A stretch of 64,000 nt of DNA from Holothuria scabra (Eukaryota > Echinodermata > Holothuroidea > Aspidochirotida > Holothuriidae): NCBI GenBank assembly GCA_037179385.1, contig CM074187.1, positions 9,115,450 to 9,179,449 on the forward strand, in the 5' to 3' direction. The notes under the pieces were generated by a model. That model was not told the origin of the DNA and made no database searches. It saw only the letters and a program-made list of their open reading frames with translations. The stretch's first letter is position 1; each line of letters starts with the position of its first letter. Below, piece by piece: positions 13,001 to 25,000 of the stretch. Position numbers and translations under genes: made by a program.

Positions 13001-16000
13001 CTGCTCCCGGATTTCCACCTGCCATGTGTAATGCAACTGGTCTTTCCTAGACCAGAATTCCTTGGAACAACAGATCAAGGAAAATGAGTTGGCAAGACTA
13101 AGGAAAGCCGCTTGAAAGAGAGAAGCCAAGGCTTCCAAGGCAAAGGAAGGCAGTCATCCGACTCCAAGGAAGGATATTCCTCAATCCAAGGATAAGTCCG
13201 CAAAGGGGCCTGCTGCGGCAGCTTCCACAAGGACTAGTGAGGTCAGCCCAAGCACTGCGCGGTCAAGCGTCTCCAAAGGAAAACCAAGGAAACTGACACC
13301 CCGGCATTTCAGCCTCCGGCGAACCAGGCCATCCGGGAAAGCCAAGGAAAAGCCGGGGTCCAAGGACAACCCCGAGGCACAAATATTCTGGCATCCTCTC
13401 AGGAATGCTAGCCCACCGATCTGGGCAATCCCTCGGCTCCAGTCACACAGGGCCTTGGCCCCACCGTGCCATCTACTAGCAACCCTGGGCAACCAGTCAA
13501 TCTATGGCGGCCAGGAGATCCAGGCCCCTTCTGATTCACTTTCCGAAGACCATCCATCCCAGGGGTCCCCTGCTACCGGTGCCATGGACCTGTCCCTTTC
13601 CTCTGGACTGCACTGTGTTGCAACCAGGGATTTTCAGGGCTTCCCAAGCAGAGGCCGCCAGAAACACAGATCTTAGTCTAAGAAGAACAAGAGATGCCAT
13701 TCTTCATCCACATCCTCTTCCTCAAGGGAACGCTGTCACCGTAGAAGATTCCATGATTCCGATGCCTCCTTCCCAACTGAGGCACTTTTCCAACTGGTAT
13801 CGCTGCCAACCCAGTCCGTGAACCGCATTTCAGCCGTTCCCCAACTAGCCCAGGCTGCGACTCCTTCTCAACCATATCCGGATCTGCCTGCCAACCAAAG
13901 AGCTCAGATGCCAGCCCCGACCCAGCTCCAGGTGTTGGGCCAGGCCAAGCAACAAGCAACTACCCCGGATCCCCTGTCGGACTTTCTGCACACCCCGAAT
14001 GACCAGGGACAGCTGATTTAGCACCTTGACGAAGTTCCGGACAGCTCTGAGGATGATGCCCCCCCTGACTGGAACGTCCTTTTTCCAGGGAAGCGTTCAG
14101 GAAAAACATAGAAGTCCTTAGAAGACAGTTGGGTTTCGACGATCCCTCGCCTCAGGAATCCTCTTCTGCCAGAAAGTCAAGATTTTCCTTCATCGCCGGC
14201 CCTGGATAGACCCGCCGCGCAGTGGATGGGGAGTGCTTTGACGCTCAAGCTAATGCCAAGGTCTGGCGTGCTTTTCCCAAGAAGCAGATCTCAGAGTTCC
14301 ATATCAGCGACCGGGACTGGAAGTCCTTTTTTGCTTCCCCGTCAATCCCTGACTCCTGCCCTGACAAGCTGAAGACTGCTGGTGCAGTGGACCGTAATGG
14401 GTGGTTCTGCTTTTCTTCTACCAAGAAAGCCTTTTCGTCCCTCCAGGGCATCAACCTTTCAGCCTGGACCGGCATGAAGTTCACTTCTTCGCTCTTGCTG
14501 ATTGCAGAAGTTCTCTCCAAGTCTTTCAGACAGTCAGGCTCGGAAGAAGTCTCCAGAAAAGACACTGGCGCTTTGGTCAACATCCTGTGCCCAGTGGCCA
14601 GACTCACTTACAACCAGTTTTCTAGGGTGGCGGTGAGAGCCACCAAGGAGAGAAGGGAACTCGTCCTAGACAATATTCAGTGGCCTTCCAGGACATCAAG
14701 CACCGATTCATGGAACCCCCCCCCCTCTCAGGTCCGGACCTCTTCAGAGGAAAGTTGGATGAGCAACTCCTCACCGAAATCAAACGGCGAAAGGACATCA
14801 GTAAGGCAGAATTTACCTTCTCCAAGCCTTCCACTTCAAGGTCCAAAAAATCCCCAGGCAGATCTTCCTCCCGTCAAGCTCCTACGTCTTCAAGCTTCCC
14901 AGTCCGACGCCCCTTCTCGGCTGCTCGCCAGCAACGTGGGAAGCCGTTTTCAGCCCTCCCTAAGGAACTGCTCTGGTCCGTCAACTTCGTCGCTACCTAG
15001 CCATCCCCAGGGGAGGGGAACCTTCCGTAGTGGTTCCCGGGATCAGGACGCTTCCAAGCTAAGCCCCAGGGATGCCCACCCTACCGCTCCTCCCTTGACG
15101 GTAGGGGGAGACTAATGAAATATGCTCATATGTGGGAGACTCTCTCACTGGACCCTTGGGTTTGGCGAGTAGTGAACAAGGGATACAGACTAGAATTTTC
15201 CAGCCCCCCTCCTCAAGGGGGATGCTTCCGATCTACACCTGTCCCGAAATCCCGAGATCAACCCCTTGCTCTAGAAAAGGAAATCTCAGATCTCCCGGAG
15301 AAGGAAGCAATTTATGTCACCACAGACCCCACATGGAGTCTATACCGGTCCTGCTTTTTCCTGACACCCAAGAAGCCGGACACGTGGCACCCTATCATCA
15401 ACCTCAAGCCTCTGAACAAAGCCTACATTCATCTCAGAAGGTTCAGGATGGAGACTCTTGCTGTCATTCTTCCGTCACTCCTGCAGGGATCCTGGGCAAT
15501 AACCCTGGACCTCAAAGACGCTTACTTACACGTCCCGATCCACCCAAACCACCACAAGTTCCTGGCATTTCGTTACAAGGGTGTTGGCTACAGTTTTCGG
15601 GCCCTGCCTTTTGGCCTCTCAACCACTCCCAGAGTTTTCACAAGGGTAACAGGGCCGTCCTGGCTTTCCTCCAAAGAAGGGGCATCCTAGTTTTTGCTTA
15701 TCTAGGGGACTGGCTCCTCGTCGCCTGATCGGCCCAAGGAGCTCAGGAGATCACCTTCTTCACCATGAAAACCCTCAAGGGACTCGGCTGGGTGATCAAC
15801 ATAGATAGGTCCTTCTTAGTTCCAAGCCAGGTAGTCACCTACCTGGGAGCAGTGATAGACTTCCGGTCCGGTGTAGCAACTCCGTCGCCAGAACGGGTAC
15901 TCTCCTTTCTAGAGATGGCCAGCCATCTCAGCACCCTCGACAAAGCTCCAGCCAGACTCTGGCTTTGTCTGCTGGGTCTCATGGCCAGCATGGTCGACGT

Positions 16001-19000
16001 CATACCATATTGCCGCCTCTTCATGAGACCAATCCAGATTCACCTGCTCAAACACTTCTCACCATCGACCAGCCCTCTGTCCAAGAAGGTTCCAGTTTGG
16101 ACAGACATCCGGCATCACCTCTCCAGGTGGACGCTTCAACGCAATATCACCTCAGGGAGACCATTCAGGGAGTCCAGGCCCAAGGCAACGATCCTGACCG
16201 ACACCTCCCAGTCGGGACTGGGAGCAGTTTGGGAATCACACACCTTGTCAGATCTCTGGAGTCCAGAATAGTCTCAGTCTCACATCAACCTCCTGGAACT
16301 GAAGGCTGTTCTACTGGCCCTTTCTCAGTGGGGCCCCGCTCTCAGGTCTCACCATGTAACGGTTGTCTGCGACAACTCAACATCAGTCTGCTATATCAAC
16401 TGCCAGGGAGGGACGAAGTCACCCTCTCTCTGCCAGCTGACATGGGATCTCCTCCACCTTTGCCACCGGTTCAACATCCTCCTCAGAACCTCCCACCTAG
16501 CCGGAGAGAACAACGTGATGGCGGACGCCCTGTCCAGGGGAACCCTTTAGGAGTTGGAGTGGTCCCTGTCTCAAGCATGGGCCAACCACATCTTCCAGAT
16601 CTTCGACAGACCGATGGTAGACCTCTTTGCCTCCCAGGCCAATGCCAAACTTCAAACCTTCTGTTCGAGGTACTTCCACCCAAAAGCTTGGAGGACAGAC
16701 GCTCTGGCGTTTCCGTGGGACAACCTTTACGGGTATGCCTTCCTCCCCTTGTGCCTGATACAACGAGTCCTTCTCAAACTCTGGGACTCCAACGCAATAA
16801 TCTTGCTAGTAGCCCCCTGCTGGCCCAACCAGCTGTGGTTTCCGCTTCTTCTGGAGATGCTGATAGACCAACCCTTCAGGTTCCCGCTCAGGAGCAGCCT
16901 CCTAACCCAGGCCGGAGGAAAAATCTGGCACCCACACCTCCAGCACCTCAAACTGACAGCCTGGAAACTCTCATCGGGTGTTTCACTAGTAAGGGCCTCT
17001 CACAAGAGGCTGCTGTCATCGTAGCAGGTTCTCGACAGTCCTCAACCCTTTCCACTTACGACTCGAGACTTGTCAGGTTCAGGGAATGGATGTCGCATCG
17101 AGATTTCGATCCCCTGGAAGCTCCCATAGAGGCTTTGCAATTACGTCGCCAAACCATCATGCTGGAGGACATTCATGCCAAATACACGTGGCTTTGTGCC
17201 GAGCGCACTGCCCAGAGAGCATTGTGGTATGCAACGTGTGTACACATTCAACAATTAAGCGCACCCAGTGTGGTTTACTACGTAGTTACATGTACTCCAA
17301 AATGGCCGCCGGAGAGTATAATGACGTCATGTGAAAAGAATCTATAGAGGCAGTTGCAGATTTTCTCCTTATGCTGTTCAAGGAAGGGAAGCAAGTAAGC
17401 ACCATCAGGAACTACCATTCAGCAATTGCTGTGGTGCATAAGGGGTTCCAAGACGGCTCAACTGTCAGTTCCAACGAGGCCCTTTCTCACCTCTTGATGG
17501 GCATGTTCAACCAGAGGCCCTCTAGGTAATGCCTGGTTCCTTCATGGTCGATAAACGACGTCCTGTCAGTGCTATCTAAACCGCCATACGAACCTCTCCA
17601 CAACACATCCTTGGAACTACTTACCTACAAAACCCTCTTTCTCATCGCTGCAGCGTCGGCCAGAAGACGCAGTGAGCTTCATGTCCTGACCACTCAAGAA
17701 GGGTTTATCCATTTCAGCCAAGACAGCGTCTTCCACCTAACGGATCCCTCCTTCCTGACTAAGAATGAGACGGTTTCCTTCTCCCCAGCAGCGATCTATC
17801 TACCAAACATCGCCTCGTCCTCCTCCATGGCCGAGGATAGGAAAGTCTGCCCGGTCAGGGCCCTGAAATGGTATTTAGAGAGGACAAAGCCGATTAGGAA
17901 GTCAAAGAGCCTGTTCCTGATTCCCAGATCTCCTTACAACCCAGCTTCAAAGGATACCTTGTCAAGATGCTTCCTGGTCGTGCCTCACTCCTCCTCAGAA
18001 GACGACGTGCATGCTCACCAACTTTGGGCCCATGCCTCATCGAGAGCTTGGTTTAGAGGGGTTCCACTGGTTGACATCCTCCAGGCAGCAGCTTCGAAAA
18101 CACCGTCTACCTTCGTCGCCTGCTACCTGACCAACGTGGTCTCCCAAGAAGGGGGCTTCGCTAGAGCTGTCCTAGGGGTTCCAGACCGTCTTCGTCCAGA
18201 CCACCCACCTGCCGCTTGGTGCTAATCTGAATACATAGGTCAATAGGAGGTAGGGAGGAGCGAAATAGACTCCCCAAAACTCCCTGGTTTGGGAGTCTAT
18301 GAGCTCCCATACCTACCTCCTATTTACCTCCCGACCCCTAGGACTTCGACAGGTCTCACCTGAGGCCATCTCCAGCACCAGTGACACCGGTCCAAGATTC
18401 TACCAGCCCCCGGTCGGCCTCCGAAGGTGAGACTGGGCCTTTCGGTCCTTTTCTTCTTGTGTAACTTAAGTTCTTTTAGGGGGTAATACTTTTTCTGTGC
18501 GTGTTTGTCTTTTTCCCGTGGGGCTAGTTCTCACGGGTCGGCCAAAACGTAGAAGGAAGTAGCTAGGGTATAGCGGGCCCTCATTAGGAAGGGGTTACCA
18601 CGGTGTTTTTAGGTTTTTGCCAGACGGTTATTGCGGGCAATAACCATATACATAGGTCAATAGGAGGTAGGTATCGGAGCTCATAGACTCCCAAACCAGG
18701 GAGTTTTAGGAAATTCAGTAGCAAAAGAAACACACTTTCTGTTGATGTATGGATCAAACAGTCAAATCTTTGTGGAATGTTTTGAAAAAATATAAAAATT
18801 AACACAGAAAATTAGAGTTACATTGCTCAGACTTTCCTGTGCTGGAATGGGTTACGACCGTATCACTCATGTAAATGTGTGGGCTGTTGCTATTGTGCAA
18901 AGACCACTGGATGGTCAAGTGGTAGAGGATCAGACTTGCATTAGGGAGGTTGACACTTTCGACTGGACCGTCCATCTAACTAAATGCTACTGTGCAAATC

Positions 19001-22000
19001 ATTGTTGACCACTCAAAATGATGCTATTATTTGTATTTATGCCAAACAGTTTTGCCTTTAAGTGCTAATACCACCTGATGTGTTCAGGAGTGATGAACTA
19101 GCTCCTTTATTTTGCAATGATTGACAAAAGAGTTGAAGAATTGTTTTAATCTTGAAGAAGATCAAGGAATAAGATTTTGCAGATTTTGTGGCACTTTTAT
19201 TTCTTAGGGTATTTTTTGGTAAATTTTGATGGAGAAGAGAGAAATCTTTTTAAAATTACATGTGGGATAAACTGTTGGTGTCCTATGAACAAGATGCCTC
19301 AAGATGTCATATGTCATGTTGATGGTTCAAGGTGAGGGTTTTGAACACTGCTATCATTCTTGGAGGTAGAAAATAGTTGAGGTGAAACAGGTAAATTATT
19401 GGGACTATTTGAAGATAGAAACTTGGGGGTAGATACCAAACATGTAAAATGGTAACTTACATAGGTTAGTATATAGCATAATTGTGGCCCCTGTGAGCTG
19501 AAGGGTGTAGAGTACACCCACAGTATTCCCCACATTTTATAAGAATCAACTAAAGTGGAGAACTTGAACTCTATATATGAACTTTAATCCAACAGGTTAA
19601 GAAATACTCTGAACCTTACAACAATTATTCATTCTGACAATGTCTACAGCACGAAACAAGTGAAAACATTCATTGTGTTAGCAGTACACTGACTTATATA
19701 GTGTATACAGAGCATTGAATTAATCAAACTGCATGATCATTCTATATTGTCATCATACTTGTATTTTGTTGCCATTATATTTCCTCTCCTTTGTAACCAA
19801 ACAGTTGAATAGATACCAAGCTGTCGTATCTACCAATGGAATACAGACATACATTCTTCAGCTGTACCAGGAAGGTGACTTTCAGTGGTCTGTTCCAAGC
19901 ACAGTGCAGATTCCAGTTGTGATTGGTTACACAGATGGGGATGGTGAGTTTGAAAATGCACACCAAGATCAATCAGCCTTTCCTGATGTGGGGCAGCAAT
20001 TTGACATTGACCAAAGGGTTGGCAATACCAATAGCCTAGGACAGTGGATCTTCAGGCTGGACCAGAAACCATATACACCAATCACAGACCGTAGCCAGTG
20101 TAGGATCCGTTACTTCAACGATTTGTCTTTTACTGCATCTGAGTTACTTAATGCACCTCTCTGCCCTTGCACACTATCAGCTGGTAACAATGACGCATCT
20201 TTCACAAACTGTCGGAGGCCTCAACAAGCAGCATTACCAGTAGAAAGTATCGTTGGTGAGTCATATTTCTAAAAGTCATTCAGTAAGTCTTCAAATTTCA
20301 AGGCTGCAACTTCATTCATTTATATTCATGGCATACTCTCCTGTTTAGGCTTACCAATATAGCTGCCTGCCGTAATCTAGTGTGTAAAAGTTTGAACTTG
20401 ATAAAAACAAATTTTGTGACTAGTTTGGAATATTTTCAAAAGAAATGCAAGTTAAGGTCAAATTTTAGTCTGCAACAATTTGTAAAATATATCCATTTTA
20501 AGCCTATTCTATTTCCAATATACAATTACACATCATAAGTTTACAATGAGCTGTTCTAGGACTCATCTGAGTGCCATGGTTTCCCAGCAAAACCATACTT
20601 ACATGGTGGTAATTTGACAAATTATGGCTTCGCAGCAAAACCATTTCTAGGGAAAGGGTTAAAACAATATTGCAAGGTATGAAACTTGGATCAATTTCAT
20701 ATTTGGTATGTGTACATCATGGCGGGAAGATGGTATGTTGGTATGGAAGATTTTGTTGGAAGAAGAGGTCAAAAGTCATTCGTGGTAAAGCAAAATTAGT
20801 TTCCAAACATGGTAGTATAACAGTTGACTGAGGAGATGTGGGATATCATGCCATTATTGATTCCTTGCTATAGGCAGGCAAGGAATCTATGCAATGGTGA
20901 TGTCATGAGAGTATAAGTGTATGTGTGTGTTTGTGACACTTGCTTGTAAACACGATATCTCAAGGAGTGACCGATACTCTTGATATTTGGTAAATAGATT
21001 GGTCATGTTGAGAGAAAGAAGACTATTGTTTTCGGTAGAGGTCCAAGGTCACTTGAGATCACCAGCCGTAAAATTGCAAAAACTTTGAAAATGGCTTGTA
21101 AACACAATATCTTTAGATAGGAGTGACCAATACTCTTCATATTTGGCATATAGGTTTTTCATGATGAGAGAAAAAAACCCTATTGTTTTTGGAAGATGTC
21201 AAAGGTCATTTGAGGTCACCTGCAGCAAAATTGCAAAACCATCGAAAGTGGCTTGTATACACAGTATCTCAAGATAGGAGTGACACTCTTTTCATATTGG
21301 AGGTATATATAGATTTGTCATGTTGAGAGGAAGAACCCTATTGTTTTTTGCCAAGTTCAAAGGTCATTTGAGGTCACGAGAGGTTAAACTACAAAAGCTC
21401 TCAAATGGCTTGTTAACACCTCAAAATCCTTCTTGTTTTTTGATACAGACCAGAGGTCATGTCAGGTATTCAGAGGTCATGAGAGAATCAAAGAGCCCTT
21501 TTGGTTGAGGTCAAAGGTCATTTGGGGTAACTGGGGGTCAGTGTTGTTGGGATTTGTAGGAAATCAACATGATATTAGTTTGTTTTGATGTTTGTTAAAT
21601 GAATCCTTGACATTCTTTGCCTAAATTGTAAAAAAAAGTCTGTCAAACACTGTCAATTTGAAAGAATTTAAGGTATTTCATGGTAAGGAATCACTAAGCC
21701 TTTTGGCTTTCTAGTTTGGAATATAACTTCATCAAAACCTCAATGCATTTTTTCCTCCTGGATTTTACAAACCACTGCTGCTGACAGTCAATCCGTTCTG
21801 TCACATGTGTTTCATTTTGATGGTAATTTGTAAGACAATATTCTAGGAGTAGCAAAAAATGGGGAAAAATTTATAAGAGATGTGTAGACAATCTAGCAAC
21901 AGACCAGTGCTGTGATGGAAATTAGCATTTTGTAGCACTACCTGTACTCATACCTGTGCCTGCATTCATGTCCTGGTATTCATGACCTGGAGGTTATAAA

Positions 22001-25000
22001 CTGGGCTGTAAAACTCCAACTAAGAACTAACTCATGACCTGGTACCCATAACAGTACTGATGACCTGTGCCTGCATTCATGACCTGGTACCTGTACCAGC
22101 TCTTACTTCTACTTATAACCCCATACTCACAATGCAACTGTGCCAAAAACCCTGGTTGACCATCGTTTACTGCAGGGCAGACAAAACATGTTACCCATAA
22201 TGGTTATGATTGCATTGCTTTTAATAACCAGCCTCAACTACCCCTATGCGTATGAAAGACTGGCATAGATACAAGCTGTGAGAGCTTCTGGACCAAAGAA
22301 AGGAACATACATATGAATATGTATGTTTATTAAACATACATGTTTAATAGTGATGTCACATTTGTAAACAATCCTACATTCAACAGATTGAACATTAAAT
22401 CTGTGATTTTTTGGGCATGAGTGACGTCACAATTAAAAACGTCAGTGAGTGGTTATAGTGTCTAAGACTTCGTCCTGAAATATGACCTTCTTCCCCTCCC
22501 AGCAGCATGCAATGTTTGTACGTAGGAGCACACTGTATGTGTGTCACTCCTTTTCTGTGAACTTTAATTTGTTTCTAACCTCCTTACTTTGTATCTATTA
22601 GGCAACCTAACGAGTCAAATTCTAGGGAACTGCCTTCAACAGCTAACCCCTACAAATGTGACTACAAATGGTGTATTGACTGCCCAGTATGGGAGCTACT
22701 GTTACTATGATTCTGAAGAAAACCTTGTCTCTGATTTTTCAACATCTGTTTGGACAAGCAGTTATGCCCAACGTTGGCATAATAGAGTTGCAGCAGATAC
22801 AGATATCACAAACAACTGGATAGGTGAGTGATATGAGTGGAAACTTTCACCCCACAAGTAATAATAATAGAAACAGTTGAAATATTCTGCCTTGCTTAGA
22901 CTGCGATTCAAAAGAGGTTCTTCTCGTAGTTAATTACTATTTCCCTAACCCTAGAGTAGGCAGTATACGACAGTCTGTTTCTTAACAAATAGGGAGTTTT
23001 GCCTTCAACAGAAATAGCTACTTCAACAGAGATAGTTGAAGTTGGTTTAAAATTTTCATATGATACAGAATTCTGTCTCACAAAATAAGTCTACCAATTG
23101 TTCTCATGTTTTGAGTTTGGAAGAGCCAGCTGGGATTTACAAATAGTGTGAGCCACATTATGTTGCTAAGATTAAAACCATTTTCAGTTGATCTTTGACA
23201 GTTTTCCTTGCAGTGGGAAATTTTCTTAGTAATTAGTGCAGCAAGGATGGAGGTGGGGCACAATCAAAGGGCTTATTCTCTAACCCAAACTACAATTATT
23301 GTTGTAGTCCACAGAAATTCTCAATTGGCTCAGCTTGTTGAGTGACAGCTAGTTCAAACAATGCAAAGTACTGAAGCTCATATAACAGAGCCTGTTTTGT
23401 ACTGAGTGCGTTTTGATTACACATTGGAGTCTTTTATACCCACCCTGTACTCACCCAATAAACTGAGATTGTGTCTGGATGAGAATGAATGTTAGACATA
23501 GTTGGGATGGGCTTAAGTAAGTAGGTTAGAAGAATTGGAACTGTTTGGAGTGGAAGGATCAGGCCTTTAAATGTGAATAGGGTGACCATGGATGACTGGA
23601 ACATTCACAACTTGATGAAGGGTCAAATCTGTGTGAGTGTGCATCTATTGTATCCAGTGTCTAATCAACTCAGCCGGAGTAGAAATTGAAAGTCAGCTTC
23701 TACAGTGAAACTTAAGAGAGTTTCCAAGTGGTTCCACAAGGATTTGATCAGGGACCTTTAGTATGGAAGACAGTATATGCTCAACCAAGAGACCACCTCT
23801 GCATGTGTCCAAATTGAAATGGTCTTGCCTGTTATTCAGCGTATTTTAGCTAAATGCACTTGAAAAACAACTTTGTAACTTGCTCTGTTTTCAAACAGAG
23901 GGAGGTGCTGCTGCACTGTAAAAAATAACGGTGTATTTACAGAACCAAAAAATAAAGAAAGAACTAAAGAGTACAGAAAAGGTCCGGAAATTTATTACCA
24001 GAACTTTCCTGTAATCTTAATTGTACCTCTTCATTTTTGTTCTGTAAATTTACAGCGATGTTGAGCCATTATTTACAGTGTAGTAGAACGGCCTTACTTT
24101 TTGTAGTTGGATAAAAGGTGAATATATGTCCTCTAGCTTCTTTAAGAGATCATTTTTCATTTTTTTTTTTTTTTTGCTATCCTTTTCTATCTTTCTCCCT
24201 GATTTACAGAGCAGGATATTTTGTTCAGGTACTATTGCTGTGGGGCATCAAGTTCAACAACAGCTTCATGCAGTCTTTACGAGAGTAGGCGGCCAAAACT
24301 GACTTGCTCTGGGTCCTTGTCATTGGCCACGGGTGAGTGCAAACTATGTCTCAAGGAGCTGTTTGAAGGAAAAGAGCATTCCCAGAAATTGAAAGTCTAG
24401 TAGTTGGTATAGCATTACAAGAATGACTCTGGCAAATCATGTGACAATACTTAATTGTTAAAATCACAGGGTATAACTCATTGCTATACCTTAGATGAGC
24501 AATGTTTAAAAGAATAGTCCAAAGCAAAATTTCTGTTTTATATATTAAAGAGGAACATACTCTGAACATGTAGGTGAAAGTTTCATTCGTTTTCCATGTT
24601 CAATTCTTGAGATACTACAGTAGCAGTTGAAGTTGACATTTTTTTATCTCAATACATAACATGTATTGATATATCATCACACTAGTGGGTCGCCAGCTTT
24701 AGCTAAATAGTTTTTTCAGCAAGACCATGTTTGGGAGGCTTAATATTTTTGTTATAAGATAGTCATGTAGGAGTCAGAATTTGAAATTGAAAATCTAATT
24801 AGTTGATAACTTCAGTTATTTTGGCTGAAAAAGTGGTCAAATAGTTGTGCCAAAGAAGCAGGGTCATTGCAGCTCATTGCTTAAACTCTTTTTTTCCCAT
24901 TATGCAATGTTATGTGAATTTAGTCTTCTGTTTTGTCTTTGGCTTCATACCATTGCTTAATCAAGCAAAAAGCCCTGTCCACACTATGGAAAGCGACTTA

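Larger units (their letters stand above)
11937..18710 (+). mobile_element. DIRS-type tyrosine-recombinase retrotransposon
   Basis: The diagnostic layout is complete: split inverted terminal repeats (11937-12078 and 18549-18710), an internal complementary region at 18232-18330, and between them gag-like, RT, RNase H, a 'VDLFASQ' linker and tyrosine recombinase regions. The body is GC- and CpG-richer than the surrounding introns, which fits relatively recent arrival. All reading frames are broken, so it is not autonomous now. DIRS elements integrate by recombinase, without a target duplication; none is seen. It sits in intron 3 of the mucin-like gene in the same orientation. Confidence 0.93.

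Noticed and set aside
15132..15728. Long overlapping frame across the RT region
   Set aside because: Only its final segment (after about 15655) continues the RT after a frameshift; the first part is a shadow of the RT frame.
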